Shown: piece after piece, positions 50,646-59,056 of the stretch
Numbering within the stretch: the stretch's first letter is position 1
Layout: every line of letters starts with the position of its first letter
Assembly (NCBI GenBank): GCA_008636105.1
Contig: VSDH01000010.1
Location: forward strand, 1 to 64,000
Direction: 5' to 3'
Length of the DNA stretch: 64,000 nt
Origin: Candidatus Scalindua sediminis
Lineage (GTDB): Bacteria > Planctomycetota > Brocadiia > Brocadiales > Scalinduaceae
Position numbers and translations under genes: made by a program
The notes under the pieces: generated by a model
Databases searched by the model: none
What the model saw: the letters and a program-made list of their open reading frames with translations, nothing else
What the model was told of the DNA's origin: nothing

Positions 50646-51866
50646 CTATTCGCCGGCCCCAACTTTATATGGTAGGAATTCCTTACCTAAGAGTTCACGG
50701 GCGATTATGAGCTTCATTATGTTTATTGTACCCTCCGCCCCTATAGAGTATGACCTGACCCCTCTTATGCCCATCTCGATGGGACACTCAGTGGTATATG
50801 CCAACGTACCCAGCCAGTTGGCTACTTCGTTAAGAGTATTAAATGCTTCTGTAGGTGCCTTGAGTTTTGCCATTGCAGTCTGTTTGGCAATTTCAAAGTG
50901 ATTTGGTTCGCCTTCCTCGTACATCTTATCGAGCATCCATGCTGCCCTGTATGTAAGCAATTTTATTGCTTCTATGTTTGTATAATGTTCCACGAGTGGA
51001 AACTGGATACCTTCATAAGACGCAATTGGTCGATTGAACGCCTTTCTCTGCTTGATGTAATCGATTCCTATTTCCATTCCCGCTTCCGCAGCGCCAATAC
51101 ATGTTGCCGCAATGAGTGTTCGAGCAAGAGAGAAGCCCTCCATAGCATAGTAGAAACCGCGATTAAGCTCTCCTACCAGAAAAGCCTCAGGTATGCTAAT
51201 ATCGTCCATTGTAAAACCGCCAGTAGAGATTCCCATCCTGCCCATATTTTTGAATATAGTTGTGCTTATGTTAGGATTATCCTTGAGTGTTACGCCAAAG
51301 AAGGACATCCCCTTGTGTTCCTTTTCTGGTTCTGTCTTTGCCAGGGTCAGATAAATTCCACCATACTTCAATGATTCTGCCACGCCACTTATATATATCT
51401 TTTCGCCTTTGAGTTTCCAGTTGTTTCCATCTTTCTTTGCCGTTGTCTTTGTAGCACCAACGATGTCGCTTCCACCATCTGGTTCTGTGGTAGCAATTCC
51501 CAGGAAAACATCCCCATTAACCATCTTAGGTAATATTTCTGCCTTTGCTTCCTTTGTGCCATATCTATCAAGGATAAATCCCCAGCTTGCTTCGACAAGA
51601 TAAAGAACTGGAACTGCGATACTGATATCTGCCCTGCCAAGCTCTTCAGCAGCTATGCATGCCATCTTCCAATCTGTCCCTGCTCCACCGTAATCGGGCG
51701 AGACGGTCAAACCCAATAAGCCAAGTTTTGCCATACCCTTTATTATGTCATCGGGAATACGGGCGTTTGTATCTATGTCTCTTACCCTGGGCTTGATTTC
51801 TTTTTGCGCAAACTCTCTTACAGTCTGTCTCCATATTTCTTGTTCTTCCGTCCAACTAAAATCCAT
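50646..51866 (-). CDS. Acyl-CoA dehydrogenase family protein
   Basis: This 406-residue flavoenzyme has LTVSPDYGGAG, ATTEPDGGSD (FAD-binding), GEKIYISG, RTLIAATCIGAAEAG and RSYSIGAEGTINIMKLIIAREL. The glutamate in GAEGT occupies the catalytic-base position of medium-chain enzymes. It oxidises acyl-CoA thioesters to enoyl-CoA and needs an electron-transfer flavoprotein, not found here. The ribosome binding site is AGGGAGG. It is isolated from other fatty-acid genes, so its substrate cannot be assigned. Confidence 0.93.
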   Translation of the reverse strand: MDFSWTEEQEIWRQTVREFAQKEIKPRVRDIDTNARIPDDIIKGMAKLGLLGLTVSPDYGGAGTDWKMACIAAEELGRADISIAVPVLYLVEASWGFILDRYGTKEAKAEILPKMVNGDVFLGIATTEPDGGSDIVGATKTTAKKDGNNWKLKGEKIYISGVAESLKYGGIYLTLAKTEPEKEHKGMSFFGVTLKDNPNISTTIFKNMGRMGISTGGFTMDDISIPEAFLVGELNRGFYYAMEGFSLARTLIAATCIGAAEAGMEIGIDYIKQRKAFNRPIASYEGIQFPLVEHYTNIEAIKLLTYRAAWMLDKMYEEGEPNHFEIAKQTAMAKLKAPTEAFNTLNEVANWLGTLAYTTECPIEMGIRGVRSYSIGAEGTINIMKLIIARELLGKEFLPYKVGAGE

Positions 51867-51950
51867 TTTTTAGCCTCCCTTAAAAATAACAAAATTTACA
51901 CATAATGTAGATTATGCTTGAATGATAACCTCCCCTTTTTCCCTCCTTCT

Positions 51951-52089
51951 CACCCGGATGAAGCCCTGCCCAACAAGTGGCAGGCGGGCGTTCGGGTGTG
52001 CACAAGGAGAGGATAGAGCAGAGATTTGTAGGGGCTATTCCCCGAACAGCCTTATAAAAGTGGTTCGTTCGGGGAACGAACCCTACATA
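51951..52089. repeat. Two adjacent GC-rich palindromic elements
   Basis: Element one (51951-51998): CACCCG...CTGCC pairs with GGCAG...CGGGTG. Element two (about 52025-52089): TTTGTAGGG and TTCCCCGAAC are mirrored by GTTCGGGGAA and CCCTACAT. Both are much richer in G and C than their surroundings and lie in the 346-base gap 51867-52212, which otherwise shows no gene. They are probably MITE-like or REP-like insertions. Confidence 0.7.
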
Positions 52090-52212
52090 AATATTATTAA
52101 AAATCTTAACTTATTTTATATTGAAAATAGGTTCCGTCAAAGATATTATTATTTACGGATGTTATTTTTATAAGGGATCTTAACAGACTATTTTGGTTAA
52201 GGACGTTATATT

Positions 52213-52686
52213 ATGCAGAACTTACTGAAATGTAGAATTGGAAGAATGAAACAATTATTGATAATGTGCGTAATAGTCTCTGGAATGTTTATGGTTTTTT
52301 CTTCTTGTAAGAAGGTTGAAGAGATACACGCATACATGTCAGAAGAAGAGAGTTTGGGACGGGCCATGAAAAGGACATCTAGAGATACAAGGAGATTAGC
52401 AAGAGCTTTAGAATCCAGGGATTGGATTGAAATAGAGATGTAGGCGGGAGAATTGAAACAAGGTATAGGTGTTAGTTGTGTGAATCTGTATATAAAAAAC
52501 CATCCCGGTGTTTCAGGTGAGTTTATTATATTGGGTGATAGATTTTATAATGCTGTAATTAGATTAATTCTATCTTGTAAAGACCAGGATACTGAGGTTG
52601 CAGATGCAGAATTTAAAAAAATGTTAAAATCTTGTGATGATTGTCACGAAGGATATAAAAAGAAAGAGAAAAAAGAGGGTGAATGA
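52213..52686 (+). pseudogene. Lipoprotein c-type cytochrome interrupted by an in-frame TAG
   Basis: One reading frame runs from 52213 to 52686 with a single TAG at 52441-52443. The first part (76 residues) has a signal peptide with a lipobox-like VFSSC. The second part (80 codons) ends with one heme-binding motif, CDDCH, and a basic tail. The two halves together (about 155 residues) look like a small helical monoheme cytochrome. A single change of TAT/TAC (Tyr) to TAG would explain the break. An ATG at 52453 could restart the second half, but without a signal peptide it could not be exported for heme attachment. Confidence 0.75.
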
Positions 52687-52726
52687 CATATACTTTGCTA
52701 TTGCTATTCCTTTAGGTTCCTTCTAT

Positions 52727-52990
52727 TTACTCCTCAACCTCTTCATCAGCAGCTTCTTCATCAGCAGCTTCTTCATCTGTTTCTTCGGTTGCTTCTTCCT
52801 CTTCTGATGCTTCTTCGGCAGGGGCCTCAACAGCTGCCTCTGGTTTTTTCGTCGAACTTAGCAGGCTTCCTGCACCCACAAAAAGAGCGGCAAGTGACAG
52901 AATAACTACAATAAAACAGAACAGTCCACCTATCTTCCGCACAATATTTTTCGTCATTATTTCATCTAACTTTTTTAAAAGATCTTCCAT
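52727..52990 (-). CDS. Small single-pass membrane protein with acidic Glu/Ala-rich tail
   Basis: I prefer the ATG at 52990 (MEDLLKKLDEIMTKN), which has GGAG nine bases upstream, over a GTG at 53032. The protein is 87 residues: an amphipathic start, one membrane helix (about 19-43) and a low-complexity tail of Glu, Ala, Asp and Thr. Part of the tail is encoded by a directly repeated 15-base unit (about 52742-52772). It resembles in composition the acidic linker of the ComEA-like protein at 54442. Function unknown. Confidence 0.55.
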   Translation of the reverse strand: MEDLLKKLDEIMTKNIVRKIGGLFCFIVVILSLAALFVGAGSLLSSTKKPEAAVEAPAEEASEEEEATEETDEEAADEEAADEEVEE

Positions 52991-52995
52991 CAAAA

Positions 52996-53039
52996 AATCT
53001 CCGCATAAGCCTTTGGGAATTCTAAAAATCACGGAGATT
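52996..53039 (-). promoter_or_regulatory. Inverted repeat covering the ribosome binding site of the acidic protein
   Basis: AATCTCCG (52996-53003) and CGGAGATT (53032-53039) are perfect inverses with a 28-base loop. In the minus-strand transcript the proximal arm contains the GGAG used by the ATG at 52990 and is followed by a T-run. It may hide the ribosome binding site or act as an attenuator. Confidence 0.4.
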
Positions 53040-53040
53040 A

Positions 53041-53479
53041 TACATCCTTAAGAACAAAATTCAAGAGATAAATCAAATTATGATATTTAAATGTCAAAGC
53101 CTTCGTATCTTATAGGTAAGTTTGTGATCCGAACAAAGTAAATGGCATTTGTGACGGGCATGTATAATTTGGTGTGTAAACTCTGACCATTCAATTATTG
53201 TTGAATATTGTAAAGGAAAACAGACATATCTACACTCTCTCTTACAAAAAAATAAAATCCTAACGTATATTCATTCTATAGCTTACAACAATATTTACTC
53301 TTTAACACTTAATGGTAAGGGAATTGCTATTATTTTAGAAATGATTTTAATCAAAAAACTATTCTTAAATTTATTAGAGAATAGGATTCGAGATTTAAAA
53401 CCGGAATAACCATTAAACAAACGTTACTATTAATATATTTTTCACCATTACCCGCTGTAATTGAATAGGTGTAGTTGTT
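53041..53479. other. Intergenic region, nothing recognised
   Basis: This 439-base AT-rich gap has no long reading frame. I found no convincing hairpin-plus-T-run, tRNA or other RNA. Confidence 0.5.
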
Positions 53480-53623
53480 ATGAGAAAATTGATGATTAGT
53501 TTACTGTTTTCGTTCATCCTGCTAGCATTAGGGGCAATGGCCTCACTTGCCATTAGCGTTGCAGGAGATATTGCCCATAATTTAAAGACTTCTTATGTGA
53601 CATGGAATGTCCTATTAAAATAG
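53480..53623 (+). CDS. Possible 47-residue membrane or secreted micropeptide
   Basis: The frame begins MRKLMISLLFSFILLALG, a typical signal peptide or membrane helix, and ends ...TWNVLLK before TAG. The ribosome binding site is weak (AGGTG). It lies 52 bases before another small membrane protein gene. The pattern of a basic start followed by 20 hydrophobic residues is better than chance, but nothing else supports it. Confidence 0.4.
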   Translation: MRKLMISLLFSFILLALGAMASLAISVAGDIAHNLKTSYVTWNVLLK

Positions 53624-53675
53624 GCATAGACAACAGTCAAGAAGAGGTTTTAATTCATAATAGAGTGGGGGTAGA

Positions 53676-53966
53676 ATGTATAACATAACGAAAGGGCAAC
53701 TGATAACAATATGGGTATTTGGTTTATTCTTATGGGTGGTAACTTTCTTTTGTGGGTTATATTCTTATTCATCTATTTTTGATAAAATTTGGCTATTCTT
53801 ATTTTTGGTAATACCTTTCATTGTGGTTTTTTATACAATTGGTTGGCGAAATTGCCAAAAACGTTCTTTAAAGCACAGAGAAAAGGAAAAGGCAAGGGAA
53901 AGGGAAAGGGAAAGGGAAAGAGAAAGGGAAAGCATAAGGTGGTCCTCTGCTAGAGAATTTTATTAG
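53676..53966 (+). CDS. Two-helix membrane protein with Arg-Glu repeat tail
   Basis: This 96-residue protein has two hydrophobic helices (about 8-28 and 37-55), then a basic stretch and an (Arg-Glu) repeat encoded by a GGGAAA-type hexamer array. A good ribosome binding site (GTGGGGG) lies before the ATG. It is not a family I recognise. The repeat length can change in steps of two residues without breaking the frame. Confidence 0.6.
   Translation: MYNITKGQLITIWVFGLFLWVVTFFCGLYSYSSIFDKIWLFLFLVIPFIVVFYTIGWRNCQKRSLKHREKEKARERERERERERESIRWSSAREFY
53891..53932 (+). repeat. Hexanucleotide microsatellite (GGAAAG)n inside a coding region
   Basis: There are seven consecutive six-base units: the first is GGCAAG, the sixth AGAAAG, and five are perfect GGAAAG. 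They encode Arg-Glu pairs. Slippage would alter tail length without a frameshift. Confidence 0.85.
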
Positions 53967-54441
53967 GAACTATCAAAGTATCTAAATATTGGTGCGTAAT
54001 GGGTAGGAATGTATAAATAGTTTAAACGTCTTTCCATATTATTCCTTATCTCCACTTTGTCTCAAGCCCAAATAAGAACTATACTTCCATCAAATCTCAC
54101 AGGATTGTATAGAATATCGAAGGGAAGACGAGTCTATTACAATTAGTGATATCAGCAAGAGTAACATCAAACCTTAAAAATTCAATCAATCCTGGAAATT
54201 TCACAAAATAATCATGTTTACCCTTGACATTATTTACTAAGGGTAGTTAAATACTTATGGCTTTCCTGAATAAACACCAAAGATAAGTGATATTTCTAAG
54301 GTCTTATACAAAAACAGGAACCTGAAGAAACACATTCCTCCAATACAATAAGCACGGCATCCTTAGAATGTTTATTAATGCATTAACATAAACTCGCATT
54401 AAAAATAATATCGGATGTAAATTTTAGAAAGGAGGTAGAAA
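53967..54441 (+). other. Intergenic region with a possible promoter for the ComEA-like gene
   Basis: No gene is seen in 475 bases. TTGACA at 54224-54229 and TTAAAT at 54247-54252 have 17-base spacing and would give a leader of about 180 bases before the ComEA-like gene. A strong AAAGGAGG precedes that gene's start. Confidence 0.4.
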
Positions 54442-54807
54442 ATGGACGTTATTCGTAAAGTGTGTTTTATATTAATTTTGGTAGCGTTAGTTTCTTTTAT
54501 GGGAGGATTAGCCAGCGCAGAAGAAAAGGTAGCCGAAGAAATTGCAACTATAGAGAAGGTTGCTGAAGAAGCGGCTGAAGCGGCTGAGAAGGTTGCTGAA
54601 GAAGAAGCTAATGCTGAGGTAAATATTAATACGGCAACCGCTGAGGAATTATCAACATTAGAAGGAATTGGTGAGATGAAGGCTGCATCTATAATTGAAT
54701 TCCGTGATAATCACGGTCATTTCACTAAAATCGAAGATTTAAAAAATGTGAAAGGTATAGGAGATAAAATCTTCGAGAAAATCAAAGATCAGATTACGGT
54801 AGAATAA
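54442..54807 (+). CDS. ComEA-like secreted helix-hairpin-helix protein
   Basis: This 121-residue protein has a signal peptide (1-27, ending GLASA), an acidic Glu/Ala-rich linker (28-58) and a ComEA-type double helix-hairpin-helix domain (VNINTATAEELSTLEGIGE, then FTKIEDLKNVKGIGDKIFEKI). ComEA proteins bind DNA in the periplasm during uptake. The acidic linker is unusual next to a DNA-binding domain. The ribosome binding site is AAAGGAGG. No other competence gene is adjacent, so DNA uptake is inferred from the family. Confidence 0.85.
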   Translation: MDVIRKVCFILILVALVSFMGGLASAEEKVAEEIATIEKVAEEAAEAAEKVAEEEANAEVNINTATAEELSTLEGIGEMKAASIIEFRDNHGHFTKIEDLKNVKGIGDKIFEKIKDQITVE

Positions 54808-54828
54808 TACACATACTTCACTACTCAA

Positions 54829-54949
54829 TGCCATTGCGAGGAAGAGATAATTTGAGATGAACTTAATCAAAACTTAGGATTTCCTCGGTTCGCTGAAACA
54901 CAGTACATAATTTATGAAATGAGATTGCTTCACTTCGCTCGCAATGGCA
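54829..54949. repeat. MITE-like element with 12-base terminal inverted repeats
   Basis: TGCCATTGCGAG (54829-54840) and CTCGCAATGGCA (54938-54949) are perfect inverses bounding 121 bases with no coding capacity. The inner part holds GATTGCTTCACTTCG, a word found in dispersed repeats of many genomes. The rest of the 346-base gap (54808-55153) shows nothing. Confidence 0.75.
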
Positions 54950-55153
54950 TAAGTAAATTCGGTTAGAAGGTTGAATAATTTACATGCTTTTTTCATCCAA
55001 GTATTCTGCATTTCAGAACATCTTCCCTCGACTCAGCCTGTAAAATACCTAACATAATTGAAGAATTCATCATATATCTATGGTGGTATGAAGTTTTGAA
55101 GATAAATGGCCAAAAGCCAGTGGCGGATTACTGTTTAAGGTAAGTTGTGAGTA

Positions 55154-55540
55154 TTAATGTGGTTGTCGCTGTTTAAGGTCTTTGGCTTTCTTTGTGAGTA
55201 TTTCTTTGATTTTGTTTTTTAATTCTGTTAGATCTGAGGATTTAACAATATAAGCGTCGGCGGCCCATGACATAAAATTATCTTTATAGCTACTATAGGC
55301 CGTGTTGATAATAATGGGAATATTTTTGTATTTACTTAAGATCATACCCATTGTCTCAATACCGTTCATCTTTGGTATATTAATGTCCATTATGATCATA
55401 TCCGGTGGTTGTTCTTGAACTTTTCCTAAACCCTCTTTGCCATCAGCAGCTGTTACGATTTCGTAACCTTCAAGCCTTAGTTCTTGTTCATAAAGTAAAC
55501 GTTGATTCTTATCATCCTCTACAAGAAGAATAGTAGTCAT
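55154..55540 (-). CDS. Single-domain response regulator (receiver only)
   Basis: This 128-residue receiver has ILLVEDD, phospho-acceptor aspartate in IIMDINIPKMNG, the switch threonine in INTAYSSY and lysine in IVKSSD. There is no output domain. It lies 210 bases downstream of the start-side neighbour histidine kinase (55750-57660, same strand), its likely phosphodonor. It may act by protein-protein contact or as a relay. Confidence 0.93.
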   Translation of the reverse strand: MTTILLVEDDKNQRLLYEQELRLEGYEIVTAADGKEGLGKVQEQPPDMIIMDINIPKMNGIETMGMILSKYKNIPIIINTAYSSYKDNFMSWAADAYIVKSSDLTELKNKIKEILTKKAKDLKQRQPH

Positions 55541-55718
55541 ATCTTAAAGCTCCTTTCCGTTGATTTTGTAAGTAATTTTGACGACTTTTATGATGCCATA
55601 AAATTTATTCTAAAAAGATATCATCAACTATTACAATTTTAGGTTTGCTTTTTATAAACTTTGTTTTGCCTGCAAAAAGAGCATAAACCCATTCCTGACA
55701 GGTACTGTAATTAACGGC

Positions 55719-55745
55719 TTCCTGCCGACTTCGTTCAGGCAGGAA
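55719..55745. repeat. Small palindrome between kinase and receiver genes
   Basis: TTCCTGCC (55719-55726) and GGCAGGAA (55738-55745) form an 8-bp stem with an 11-base loop, immediately after the kinase stop on the minus strand. There is no T-run. It resembles dispersed GGCAGGAA repeats. Confidence 0.55.
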
Positions 55746-55749
55746 AGAA

Positions 55750-57660
55750 CTAATTTGTTGGTAAGGTTAATGACATAGTCGTACCCTTTCCCCATTCACT
55801 TTCAGCGTTTATATTTCCACCGTGATCCTCAATAATCTTAAGACTAACCGCCATCCCCACTCCAGTGCCATGCGGTTTAGTTGTAAAAAATGGTTCGAAG
55901 ATGTTTTTTAATGCGTCTTTTGTCATACCTTTGCCAGTATCAATTATATCTATTTTTATTGATTTGTTAACAGTCGTAATCTTTACGGTAAGATCACCAC
56001 CATTAGGCATTGATTCTACTGCATTCATTAAAATGTTAAGAAAAACTTGTTTAATTTGTGTGGGATCGGTTAGTACCTGGGGTATATCAGGCTCAAACTC
56101 CTTATATAGGTTTACATACCTTTCTTGAAGGTAATTTTCCATTAATGTGCATGTGTTTTCCATTATTTCGCATATTTGAACATTAATCTTTTCAGGTATT
56201 GGTGGTTTACTGAAGTCAGTGATATTATTAAGTATTATTTCCAAGCGTTTTACTTCATCAAGGATTATATCAATATTAGCCTTAATTTTTTGGTCTGTGA
56301 ACTTAAAACGAGAGAGAGATTTTGCAAATCCGCCGATATTTACCAGTGGGTTTCTAATTTCATGCGCAACATGTGATGCCATCGAGCCTATGATGGCTAA
56401 TTTTTCAGAACGAATGAGTTTATGCTGTGTTTCAGTAAGCTGGTTCATCTTGTCTGCAAGCCTTTTGTAGGTCTCAGCGTTTTCAATAGCTAGTGCAGCT
56501 TGACCGGCAAACATTGTTAAGGTGTTTACTAAATCCTCGGTTATAGGTTCTCCTGTATAGATGTTATCTGCAACTATAACTCCTTTAGGTTCATCTTTTG
56601 TTATTAAGGGTACACAGACAAATTGATTAGCCCCTAAAGTATTTCTGAATTCCTCAGTTACGCGCGGGTCATTAGCAGCATCTTTAACAATTATTGGTTT
56701 CTTCTTTCTTACACAAGATGCGACGACTTCTCTTCCATCTGATAATGAAAATACCATAAGCTTTGTCATAGTATTAAAAGGCGTATCAATATTATAGCTA
56801 TGATCTAATTCGTCAAGTATATCTTTAAGTGAAGTATACTTACTCGATATATCCTGCCAAATTTGGTTCGCCTCTTCTGGAGAGGATGGCCCTACTGCTA
56901 GTTTTCCATTCAAGACGTCGTGTTCTTTATTAATCAAGAAAAGCATCGCCCGGTTAAAGCCAAATGCATAGCCAGAAGTTACGCAGGTTAAAATCAAGTG
57001 AAGTAATTTGTCAAGATGGAGTGTTCCTTGCATTGCTTCACCAAGCTTCTGCAATAGTAAAAGCCTGTGGACTATCTTTTCACTTTCAGTCGCATCTATT
57101 GTAAGCATTAAAACATTATTAATATCTCCCCTTTCATCGGTTATGGGTGTGGCAACATGTTGGACACACATTCTTCTTTTTTCTTTAGTTGTAATCCATG
57201 TCTCAATTATACGACCTGATCCTCCTTGGAAGACATTCATTGCCGGACAGTTTTTAGTTCCAACTTCGCTACAGTGGTAAATATCATGGCAGCAACTGCC
57301 GATAGGCGATTCTTTTAAATCCAACCAATTACATATGGTTTTATTTGCCCAGATAATTTTCAGCTCCTTGTCAAGTAAGCATAAGCCAATTCCAATAACA
57401 TCCGTTATGTTATCGTTTTTTCTCCTTTCTTGTTGTCTTCGCTCTTCAAAATTTTTTAACTTCTTACTTTGTTCGGCATCTTTAAACAACATTGCAGTTT
57501 CAATGCCTTCCTTCTTTAACTCTGCTTCTATATTTCCACAAATAACATCTATCTTACTTAATATGCTTTCATCAAGTACCATTCCCTTGTGTTCACTTAG
57601 GATACTTCTAAGTTTGTTTGTTACTTTCTCAGAGTTAAAGGTTGAAAGTTCATTGTTCAT
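55750..57660 (-). CDS. PAS-GAF sensor histidine kinase, cytoplasmic
   Basis: I start at the ATG at 57660 (MNNELSTFN); an upstream TTG at 57672 would overlap galT. The protein is about 636 residues with no membrane segment. It has a coiled start (1-90), a PAS domain with several cysteines (CCHDIYHCSEVGTKNC, about 125-140), GAF (about 215-395), DHp with SHVAHEIRNPLVNIGG, and a complete HATPase (NILMNAVESMPNGG, DTGKGM, GTGVGMAV). The cysteine-rich PAS could bind metal, heme or an iron-sulfur cluster; this is inference. The receiver gene at 55154 is the likely partner. Confidence 0.92.
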   Translation of the reverse strand: MNNELSTFNSEKVTNKLRSILSEHKGMVLDESILSKIDVICGNIEAELKKEGIETAMLFKDAEQSKKLKNFEERRQQERRKNDNITDVIGIGLCLLDKELKIIWANKTICNWLDLKESPIGSCCHDIYHCSEVGTKNCPAMNVFQGGSGRIIETWITTKEKRRMCVQHVATPITDERGDINNVLMLTIDATESEKIVHRLLLLQKLGEAMQGTLHLDKLLHLILTCVTSGYAFGFNRAMLFLINKEHDVLNGKLAVGPSSPEEANQIWQDISSKYTSLKDILDELDHSYNIDTPFNTMTKLMVFSLSDGREVVASCVRKKKPIIVKDAANDPRVTEEFRNTLGANQFVCVPLITKDEPKGVIVADNIYTGEPITEDLVNTLTMFAGQAALAIENAETYKRLADKMNQLTETQHKLIRSEKLAIIGSMASHVAHEIRNPLVNIGGFAKSLSRFKFTDQKIKANIDIILDEVKRLEIILNNITDFSKPPIPEKINVQICEIMENTCTLMENYLQERYVNLYKEFEPDIPQVLTDPTQIKQVFLNILMNAVESMPNGGDLTVKITTVNKSIKIDIIDTGKGMTKDALKNIFEPFFTTKPHGTGVGMAVSLKIIEDHGGNINAESEWGKGTTMSLTLPTN

Positions 57661-57662
57661 TT

Positions 57663-58664
57663 TTATGCACAACCTGTGTTTCTCAAGAATTTAGCGGCTT
57701 TTTCTGGAGGCATTGGATTAATATAAAACCCGGTACCCCATTCGAATCCTGCAATATTTATGACTCTTGGTATTATCTCTATATGCCAATGGTAATACTC
57801 TGACTCATTTATATGAAAGGGAGTAGTATGTATAATATAATTATATGGTGGAAATTCTAAAGCAGATTCTAACCTGATAAGTGTATTCTTTAAGACATTT
57901 GCCAGTTCTTCTATTTCAAGCTTTTGTAAGTTTTCAAAGTGAGAATCATGTGTTCTGGGAAGAATCCATGTTTCAAAAGGAAATCTAGAGGCAAAAGGCG
58001 TAAAAGCAACGAAATTTTCTGCTAAAATGACTATTCTACTATCCGTGGCAATTTCTTGCTGTATCATATCACAAAAGAGGCATCTACCCCTGTATTTGTA
58101 AAATGTTTCAGCTCCTGCCATCTCATTTATGACCTGTTGGGGTACAATCGGTGTTACAATCAGTTGTGAATGCGAGTGTTCGAGCGATGCGCCTGCTGCA
58201 ACGCCAACATTTTTAAATAGCAATCCATAGACAAACCTTTTGTCCTTTTTTAAGTCAATCAAACGGTCTCTATAGCACCATAAGACCTCTTCTACACTTC
58301 CGTTATCGAGCGCTGTTAAGGACAATACGTGTTTGGGGCTTTCGATTATGACTTCATGCGCTCCAATACCATTCATCATATCATATATACCTTCTCCACG
58401 CTTGTTTTGTTCCCCTTCTATCTGTAATGCAGGAAATTTGTTTGGTACAACCCTGACTCTCCAACCTCTTGTATTTGCCTTTGTTCCTTTTTCTCTATAT
58501 GCCATGATTTCTGGTGGTGTTTTTGCTTCGTTACCCTCGCAAAAAGGGCAGAAGTTACTCTTAATAGGTTGGGGAGTAGATTTAAAATCTGTTGGTCTTG
58601 CAGATCTTTCTGAGGCGATAATTACCCAGCGTCCGGATACAGGTTCCTTTCTTAACTCAGGCAT
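57663..58664 (-). CDS. galT: Galactose-1-phosphate uridylyltransferase family protein
   Basis: This 333-residue HIT-superfamily transferase has a zinc site CPFCEGNE, a second CLFCDM, the catalytic EHSHSQLI (nucleophile histidine in H-x-H-x-Q) and [11 protein letters not shown]. It exchanges UMP between UDP-glucose and a hexose 1-phosphate. It lies opposite the glycogen genes, so feeding glucose 1-phosphate to storage polymer is plausible. The HSHSQ form, in place of the textbook HPHGQ, is common in planctomycete and thermophile homologues. It sits three bases upstream of the kinase gene. Confidence 0.9.
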   Translation of the reverse strand: MPELRKEPVSGRWVIIASERSARPTDFKSTPQPIKSNFCPFCEGNEAKTPPEIMAYREKGTKANTRGWRVRVVPNKFPALQIEGEQNKRGEGIYDMMNGIGAHEVIIESPKHVLSLTALDNGSVEEVLWCYRDRLIDLKKDKRFVYGLLFKNVGVAAGASLEHSHSQLIVTPIVPQQVINEMAGAETFYKYRGRCLFCDMIQQEIATDSRIVILAENFVAFTPFASRFPFETWILPRTHDSHFENLQKLEIEELANVLKNTLIRLESALEFPPYNYIIHTTPFHINESEYYHWHIEIIPRVINIAGFEWGTGFYINPMPPEKAAKFLRNTGCA

Positions 58665-59056
58665 CTTTTTCCCCTAAGACCAACTGGATAGTTCCATAAG
58701 TTAATTATGGCAGTCATAAATACTTAAGCCATTATAACCAATTGAGATAAAGTTTTGACCTTTAAAATTGGCAGAAAAATTCTATTGGAAATTGATGTCT
58801 TCAATAATTCTTGGTAAAGTTCTAAAAATACTATTGTAAAGATGATAACATCTAAAAAGCAGATAAACAATTGAAAAAGATGGAAAGGTCTTAGGAAAAA
58901 ACGGAAATATTTTTCATTTTTAGAAGTGAAAAAAAGAAATACTATATTAAAATATGGAATTGTTGATTTGTATTAACTCATGGTAAGATACATTGATTTC
59001 AAAGGATAGAAAATCCTTTTAGGAAAACCAAAGCGGTTGTTAAGAATTCGATAACG
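58665..59056. other. Divergent intergenic region, nothing recognised
   Basis: This 392-base AT-rich gap lies between the starts of galT (minus) and glgB (plus). It must contain both promoters, but I could not pick one with confidence. No hairpin or RNA gene was seen. Confidence 0.5.

Noticed and set aside
52441-52443. TAG as a recoded (pyrrolysine) codon
   Set aside because: No pyl gene is seen in the window, and other genes here use TAG as a normal stop (for example ribosome-adjacent and cassette-edge genes). Mutation or sequencing error is simpler.
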